Shown: piece after piece, positions 40,821 through 45,131 of the stretch
Position numbering within the stretch: the first letter of the stretch is position 1
Layout: every line of letters begins with the position of its first letter
Origin: Opitutia bacterium Tous-C8FEB
GTDB lineage: Bacteria; Verrucomicrobiota; Verrucomicrobiia; Opitutales; Opitutaceae
Reading direction: 5' to 3'
DNA: 45,131 bases
Assembly: GCA_002304435.1 (NCBI GenBank)
Contig: NEUZ01000006.1
Span: 1 to 45,131 of the forward strand
Translations under genes and position numbers: made by a program
The notes under the pieces: generated by a model
What the model was told of the DNA's origin: nothing
What the model saw: the letters and a program-made list of their open reading frames with translations, nothing else
Database searches by the model: none

Positions 40821-41428
40821 GTTCGGCGGACCCGCCGGCCGGTTGGCCGTCCGTCCCCGCCGCCGGCGAGGAGGCGGCCGCCGTCGACCGGGAGCTGATG
40901 GTCCGGGTGCAGGCGGGAGACGAGGCGGCGCTGGGACGCCTGATGGAGCGCTGGGAACGCCCGGTGAAGTCCGTGATCGGCCGTCTGGTGGGCAACGCCG
41001 CGGAGGCCGAGGAGCTGGCGCAGGAGGCGTTCGTGCGCCTGTGGCAGCAGCGCGAACGTTTCCGGGCCGGGGCGGAGTTCCGGCCGTGGATGCTGTCTCT
41101 CGCGCTGAACCTCGCGCGCAACCGTCTACGCTGGTGGCGACGGCGGCCGCTGGTGACCCTCGAGGAGTGGACGCCCCTGCCGCCGGCCGACACCGCGGAT
41201 GGCGCCGGCGCGTTGGAGGCGCGGGAACGGGCGGAGGCGGTCCGCGCGGCCGTTGCGGTCCTGCCGCTCGAGCAGCGGGAAGCGCTGGTGCTGTTCGAAT
41301 ACGAGGGCTTGGCGCAGGCGGAGATCGCGGTGATCGCGGGCACCACGCCCAAAGCGGTAGAGCGCCGGCTCGAGCGGGCGCGCGCGGCACTGCGGGTCAG
41401 CCTCGTGCGCTGGCTGCGGCGCGACTGA
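40817..41428 (+). CDS. ECF RNA polymerase sigma factor (CnrH-like)
   Basis: GTG at 40817 overlaps the upstream stop as GTGA, giving 203 residues; the 277-residue track ORF extends into the sensor gene in another frame. Region 2 is 'LMVRVQAGDEAALGRLMERWERPVKSVIGRLVGNAAEAEELAQEAFVRLWQQRERF' with 'FRPWMLSLALNLARNRLRWWRRR'. Region 4 is 'AVAVLPLEQREALVLFEYEGLAQAEIAVIAGTTPKAVERRLERARAALR', a helix-turn-helix for the -35 element. It is probably held inactive by the small membrane protein and released on a metal signal; the ATPase/TRASH unit across the divergent region is the likely target. Confidence 0.92.
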   Translation: MSSADPPAGWPSVPAAGEEAAAVDRELMVRVQAGDEAALGRLMERWERPVKSVIGRLVGNAAEAEELAQEAFVRLWQQRERFRAGAEFRPWMLSLALNLARNRLRWWRRRPLVTLEEWTPLPPADTADGAGALEARERAEAVRAAVAVLPLEQREALVLFEYEGLAQAEIAVIAGTTPKAVERRLERARAALRVSLVRWLRRD

Positions 41429-41467
41429 TTTTGCCCGAACGCCAATCCCCAAGGGCAGGCCTCCGGC

Positions 41468-42889
41468 TTAGGCCAGCGTACGCAGCTGCACGCTGTCGAC
41501 GCGACGGTCCTCGGCCACGATGTCCGTGGCGATCACCAGCTTATCCCCGGAAGCGGCGCGCCCGCTGCGGCGCAGGAAGGCGAGGGCACTCGTCACCGTG
41601 TCGTTGGGGTCCGCGCTGAGTTCCAGCAGGTGCGGCTCCACCCCGCGGAGCAGCCGGAGCTGCCGCAGCAACCCGACTACCGGGGTGAAGACGATAATCG
41701 GGGCGGCTCCGGGACGCAGTGCGGCGAGGCCTTGGGCCATAAATCCGTGGCGAGTGAAGGTGACGAGGCGCGCGCCGGGGATCTGCCGGGCGAGGGTGAC
41801 CGCGGCGTGCAGGACCTTCATCCGGTCGCCGCTGAACGCCGCGCCCACCCCCTCCTCGCCGGCGGTCTCCCGCTCGATCCGGCGGGCGATCCCGTCGAGC
41901 ATCCGCACGCACTCGACCGGGTAGCGGCCGACCGTCGTCTCGCCCGAGAGCATCACGGCGTCCGCCTGCTCGAAGACCGCGTGCGCGACGTCGGTGATCT
42001 CCGCACGGGTGGGCACGGGCTGGGTGATCATCGACTCGAGCATATGCGTCGCGACGATCACGGGCCGGCCGCGGGCGAGGCACGCGCGGATCGCCCGGCG
42101 CTGGATGACGGGGAGTTCCTCGAACGGGCACTCGATGCCGAGGTCCCCGCGCGCGACCATCAGGCCGTCCGACGCCTCGATGATGGCGTCGAGGTTGGTG
42201 ATCGCTGACTGGTCCTCGATCTTCGCGATGATCCGGGTCCGGGAGCGGTGTTCTTCGAGGAACCGTCGCAGCGACTCCAGGTCCTCCGCCGCGCGCACGA
42301 AGGAGAGCGCGAGAAAGTCGATCCCCTCCTCGATACCGACGAGCGTGTCCGCGCGGTCCTTCTCGGTGAAGGAGGGCAGGGAGACGCGGACGCCGGGCAG
42401 GTTGATGTGGCGGCGCGAACCGAGCTCGCCCGCGAGGAGCGTCCGGCAGGTCAGCCGGGTCGCGTCCTTCGCCTCGACGTGGAAGCGGAGCAGGCCGTTG
42501 TCCACCAGCACGACGGCGCCTACCGGCACGTCGTGGACGAGGCCCGGGTAGTTGACGGGCACGGCGGGGACGCCCGGGCGGGCCGGGGCCGCGGGATTGA
42601 CGACGAGGTCGAGCGGGTCGCCCTCGCGCAGGGCCAGCGCGGCGGGGAGGGTGCCGGTGCGAATCTCCGGGCCCTTAATATCCATCATTACGGCGACCTC
42701 GCGGCCCTGACGAGCGCTGACCTCGCGGATGCGGCGGATGACGGCGCGCGTCCAGTCGTGGGTCGCGTGGGCCATATTGAGCCGCAGGACGTCGACCCCA
42801 GCGTCGAGGAGGCGGCCGAGCATCGCCTCACTCTCGGTGGCGGGACCGAGTGTGGCGATGATCTTGGTGTGGCGGAAGGGGGCGGTCAT
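41468..42889 (-). CDS. pyk: Pyruvate kinase
   Basis: ATG at 42889 ('MTAPFRHTKIIATLGPAT') gives 473 residues; the 624-residue track ORF starts in the neighbouring gene. Key segments are 'RLNMAHATHDW', 'VMMDIKGPEIRTG', 'RIIAKIEDQSAITNLDAII' (catalytic Lys and Mg-binding Glu), 'GLMVARGDLGIECPFEELPVIQR', and 'ATHMLESMITQPVPTRAEITDVAHAVFEQADAVMLSGETTVGRYPVE'. A C-terminal alpha/beta domain follows. It makes pyruvate and ATP from phosphoenolpyruvate and ADP in glycolysis. The residue 'N-M-A-H' replaces the more common NFSHG but the length and order are normal. Confidence 0.95.
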   Translation of the reverse strand: MTAPFRHTKIIATLGPATESEAMLGRLLDAGVDVLRLNMAHATHDWTRAVIRRIREVSARQGREVAVMMDIKGPEIRTGTLPAALALREGDPLDLVVNPAAPARPGVPAVPVNYPGLVHDVPVGAVVLVDNGLLRFHVEAKDATRLTCRTLLAGELGSRRHINLPGVRVSLPSFTEKDRADTLVGIEEGIDFLALSFVRAAEDLESLRRFLEEHRSRTRIIAKIEDQSAITNLDAIIEASDGLMVARGDLGIECPFEELPVIQRRAIRACLARGRPVIVATHMLESMITQPVPTRAEITDVAHAVFEQADAVMLSGETTVGRYPVECVRMLDGIARRIERETAGEEGVGAAFSGDRMKVLHAAVTLARQIPGARLVTFTRHGFMAQGLAALRPGAAPIIVFTPVVGLLRQLRLLRGVEPHLLELSADPNDTVTSALAFLRRSGRAASGDKLVIATDIVAEDRRVDSVQLRTLA

Positions 42890-42947
42890 CGGGGCGCGAT
42901 CGTGGGCCGCGGGGGGCGCGGGGCAAGCCCGGGTCCGGCGGTCGGGC

Positions 42948-43745
42948 TCAGCCAAGCTCGCACCACGGGGTGGAGACGCCGGGGGGGACGACCGCGAAGG
43001 CGCAGGCGGGCAGGGTGGCGCGGACGCCGGCGAGGGCGGCCTCCACTGCGGCGGGCGTGTTACAGTCGCGCGAGAGGTGGGTGAGGAACACGTGGCGCCA
43101 GCGCGGGCTGGCGACGTCGGCGAGCAACTCGCGCGCCGCCTCGTTGGAGAGGTGACCGTGGCGGCCGGCGATGCGCTGCTTGAGGGCCCAGGGGCGGCGG
43201 GAGTCCGCCTGGAGTAGCTGCGGGCAGTGGTTGGACTCGACGACGATGGCGTCGCAGTCGCGGAGGCACTGGCGGACGTTGACGGGCGCGTGGCCGAGGT
43301 CGGTGAGCCACGCGAGGGTCCGCGGCGGGGAGGCCGGGTCATCCGCGCGCCCGTGGGTAAAGCGGAAGGCGACCGGGTCCTGCGCGTCGTGGGGCACGGC
43401 GTAGGTCTCGACGTCGAGGTCGCGATAGCGGAAGCGGCTGCCGGTCTCGAAGAGCTGCCAGCCTACGTTCCACGAGAGGCCCGCCTGCACGGCGCGGCTG
43501 GTGGCGTGGTTGGCGAACACGCGGAGGTGGGGATGGCGGCGGAGCCCGTCGAGCCCCCCGGCGTGGTCCCCGTGCTCGTGGGTGAGGAACACGGCGTCGA
43601 CGCGCTCCAGGGATTCGCCCTGCGCGGCGAGGAGCTGCGCGAGGCGGCGGGCGGAGAAGCCGGCGTCGATCAGCACGCGCGCCTCCGCCGTCACGAGCAG
43701 CGCTGCGTTGCCCGCGCTGCCGCTGCCCAAAATGGTGAAACGCAT
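42948..43745 (-). CDS. MBL-fold hydrolase, YycJ/WalJ-like
   Basis: ATG at 43745 ('MRFTILGSGSAGNAALL') gives 265 residues; a GTG two codons upstream is also possible. The metallo-beta-lactamase motifs are 'VFLTHEHGDHAGGL' (HxHxDH), 'VPHDAQDPVAFRF', 'TLAWLTDLG', 'VESNHC' and 'VFLTHLSRDCN', with 'GHLSNEAARELL' typical of YycJ. Members are predicted 5'-3' exonucleases or phosphodiesterases binding two Zn or Mn ions. It lies 58 bases upstream of the pyruvate kinase gene on the same strand. Confidence 0.9.
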   Translation of the reverse strand: MRFTILGSGSAGNAALLVTAEARVLIDAGFSARRLAQLLAAQGESLERVDAVFLTHEHGDHAGGLDGLRRHPHLRVFANHATSRAVQAGLSWNVGWQLFETGSRFRYRDLDVETYAVPHDAQDPVAFRFTHGRADDPASPPRTLAWLTDLGHAPVNVRQCLRDCDAIVVESNHCPQLLQADSRRPWALKQRIAGRHGHLSNEAARELLADVASPRWRHVFLTHLSRDCNTPAAVEAALAGVRATLPACAFAVVPPGVSTPWCELG

Positions 43746-43872
43746 CGCCACGGGCGGCGATCAAGGCGCGCGCGGCGCTGGCGCCAAACCAAAAGCGTAC
43801 CCGAATCGCAGGGCGGCCACGGAATTCCGGCTCGCCCTCCGGCCGGGCCGAGTTTGGCTAGCCTGGCTGCCG

Positions 43873-45131
43873 ATGCGCCCCTTCGCCCCGCTCCTGCTCC
43901 TCTTGGCCGTGCTCCCCGCAGTCGCTGCGCCTGCTCCTGCCCGACCCAATCTGATCTTCATTTTGGCCGACGACCTCGGTTACACCGACCTCGGGGTGCA
44001 GGGCAGCCGGTTCTACGAGACCCCGCACCTCGACCGCCTGGCGGCGCAGGGCACGCGGCTGATGAACCATCATCATCATCAGAACTGCGCGCCCACCCGC
44101 GCCGCGCTGATGACCGGCCAGTATGCGCCCCGCACCGGCGTCTACACCGTGGGCGGGATCGACCGCTTCGATTGGTCCTCCCGCCCGCTGCGTCCGGTCG
44201 ACAATGTCACCAACCTGCCGCTCGACCGCGTCCTGCTGCCTCAGGTGCTGAAGGGCGCCGGTTACACCACCGCGATGTTTGGTAAGTGGCACCTTGGCCA
44301 GCGCGGGGAGTACCTGCCGGGCCGTCGCGGCTTCGACGAGGCCATCGTCTCGAACGGCCGGCACTTCGACTTCGAGACCGAGCCCGCGACGCCCTACCCG
44401 AAAGGTCAGTACCTCGCTGATTTCCTCACGGACCGCGCGGTCGACTTCATCCGCCGCCACCGCGACCGGCCCTTCTTCCTGTACCTGCCGCACTTTGGCG
44501 TGCACACGCCGCACCAGGCCAAGCCCGAACTCATCGAGCGCTTCCGCGCCAAGCCGGCCGCAGGCGGCCACGGCAACCCGGTCTACGCGGCGATGATCGC
44601 TAGCGTCGACGAGAGCGTCGGGCGGGTGATGGCGGCGCTGGACGAGCTGGGTCTCGCGGAAAATACGCTGCTGATCTTCGCCAGCGACAACGGCGGCCTC
44701 GGCGGCTACACGCGCGAGGGCATCCGCAAGGACCGCGAGGACATCACCGACAACGCGCCGCTGCGCAGCGGCAAGGGCAGCCTGTACGAGGGCGGTACGC
44801 GGGTTCCGTTCGTCGCCCGCTGGCCCGGGCGCATCCCGGCGGGGCAGACCCGCGACGTACCGACCATCCACGTGGACCTGCTCCCGACGCTGGCCGCCGC
44901 CGCGGGCGCGCCGCTGCCGGCTGGGCAGATCCTGGATGGCGAGAACCTCCTGCCCGTCCTCCGCGACCCCTCCGCGCGGCTCACGCGCACCGCGATCTTC
45001 CAGCATTTCCCGGGCTATCTTGGGGCGGGCGCCGGCAGCTGGCGGACGACCCCCGTGAGCCTGATTCACGAGGGCGACTGGAAGCTGATGGAGTTCCTCG
45101 AGGACGGCCGGCTCGAGCTTTACCACCTGCG
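43873..45131 (+). CDS. Secreted sulfatase, 3' truncated by the window edge
   Basis: Not in the ORF track because no stop is reached. ATG at 43873 begins a signal peptide ('MRPFAPLLLLLAVLPAVAAPA'), followed by the metal-binding 'LIFILADDLGYTDLG'. The sulfatase signature appears as 'NHHHHQNCAPTRAALMTGQYAP', in which Cys of C-x-P-x-R becomes formylglycine. Further active-site segments are 'MFGKWHLGQRGEYLPGRRGFDE', 'FFLYLPHFGVHTPHQAK' and 'IFASDNGGLGG'. A run of four His residues just before the active Cys is unusual. About 419 codons are present; the C-terminal part lies outside the window. It is unlike the sulfatase at 24333 in detail, so probably acts on a different sulfate ester. Confidence 0.92.
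   Translation, partial: MRPFAPLLLLLAVLPAVAAPAPARPNLIFILADDLGYTDLGVQGSRFYETPHLDRLAAQGTRLMNHHHHQNCAPTRAALMTGQYAPRTGVYTVGGIDRFDWSSRPLRPVDNVTNLPLDRVLLPQVLKGAGYTTAMFGKWHLGQRGEYLPGRRGFDEAIVSNGRHFDFETEPATPYPKGQYLADFLTDRAVDFIRRHRDRPFFLYLPHFGVHTPHQAKPELIERFRAKPAAGGHGNPVYAAMIASVDESVGRVMAALDELGLAENTLLIFASDNGGLGGYTREGIRKDREDITDNAPLRSGKGSLYEGGTRVPFVARWPGRIPAGQTRDVPTIHVDLLPTLAAAAGAPLPAGQILDGENLLPVLRDPSARLTRTAIFQHFPGYLGAGAGSWRTTPVSLIHEGDWKLMEFLEDGRLELYHL

Noticed and set aside
43227-44285. 352-aa + strand ORF across the MBL hydrolase and the start of the last sulfatase
   Set aside because: Out of frame with both real genes and without recognisable domains.

Overview
The window is GC-rich, densely coding bacterial DNA with short gaps, several 4-nt stop/start overlaps and very few Shine-Dalgarno sequences. 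The gene content points to a verrucomicrobial genome, most likely Opitutaceae-like: a TIGR02597-type surface protein, an exosortase with a VPDSG-type sorting substrate, a DUF4962/heparinase II-III protein, two secreted sulfatases and a pectinesterase. This placement is an inference from families; no rRNA lies in the window.

Bases 1-14127 form a cell-surface and exosortase region on the + strand. It holds a truncated TIGR02597-family protein, a large Ig-like secreted protein with a 19-residue repeat linker, an outer-membrane beta-barrel protein, an exosortase, a PrsT-like TPR lipoprotein, a TMTC-like membrane protein with TPRs, galE, and a secreted protein ending in a VPDRG/transmembrane/RRRR tail. 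A perfect -24/-12 sigma-54 promoter precedes the last gene, which suggests that exosortase substrate expression depends on RpoN.

Bases 14197-17621 (minus strand) hold a partial histidine-kinase/receiver/class III cyclase fusion, an FkbM methyltransferase and a DXD glycosyltransferase. Bases 17984-18428 hold tRNA-His, a 90-codon GIY-YIG nuclease gene and a second, broken copy of the tRNA 3' part. Two identical 63-nt repeats bracket the nuclease gene, so the unit looks like a precisely excisable 346-bp micro-element. A MidA-like methyltransferase lies divergent to a ctpA-tsaD pair.

Bases 21912-29260 carry polysaccharide degradation genes (heparinase II/III-like lyase and sulfatase), a small Cys-rich conserved protein, and a tightly coupled pair: a PhnD-like periplasmic binding protein with a C-terminal membrane anchor, and a membrane protein joining a catalytically degenerate PAP2 fold to a cytoplasmic TIR domain. 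The pair has the layout of a sensor/effector system and I do not recognise it as a described one.

Bases 29279-36548 hold an NAD-dependent epimerase, the conserved tesA / ybbA-ybbP arrangement, and a pectinesterase whose C-terminus carries two copies of the same domain found at the end of the 859-residue Ig-like protein. Bases 36576-41428 form a metal-response region: an AIM24-like protein, a Cu+-type P-type ATPase and a TRASH/YHS-like secreted protein on the minus strand, diverging from a three-gene set with the size, order and topology of CnrY-CnrX-CnrH (membrane anti-sigma, periplasmic sensor, ECF sigma). A long imperfect inverted repeat lies between the two divergent units. The window ends with pyruvate kinase and a YycJ-like metallo-hydrolase (minus strand) and a sulfatase cut by the window edge, which the ORF track does not list.
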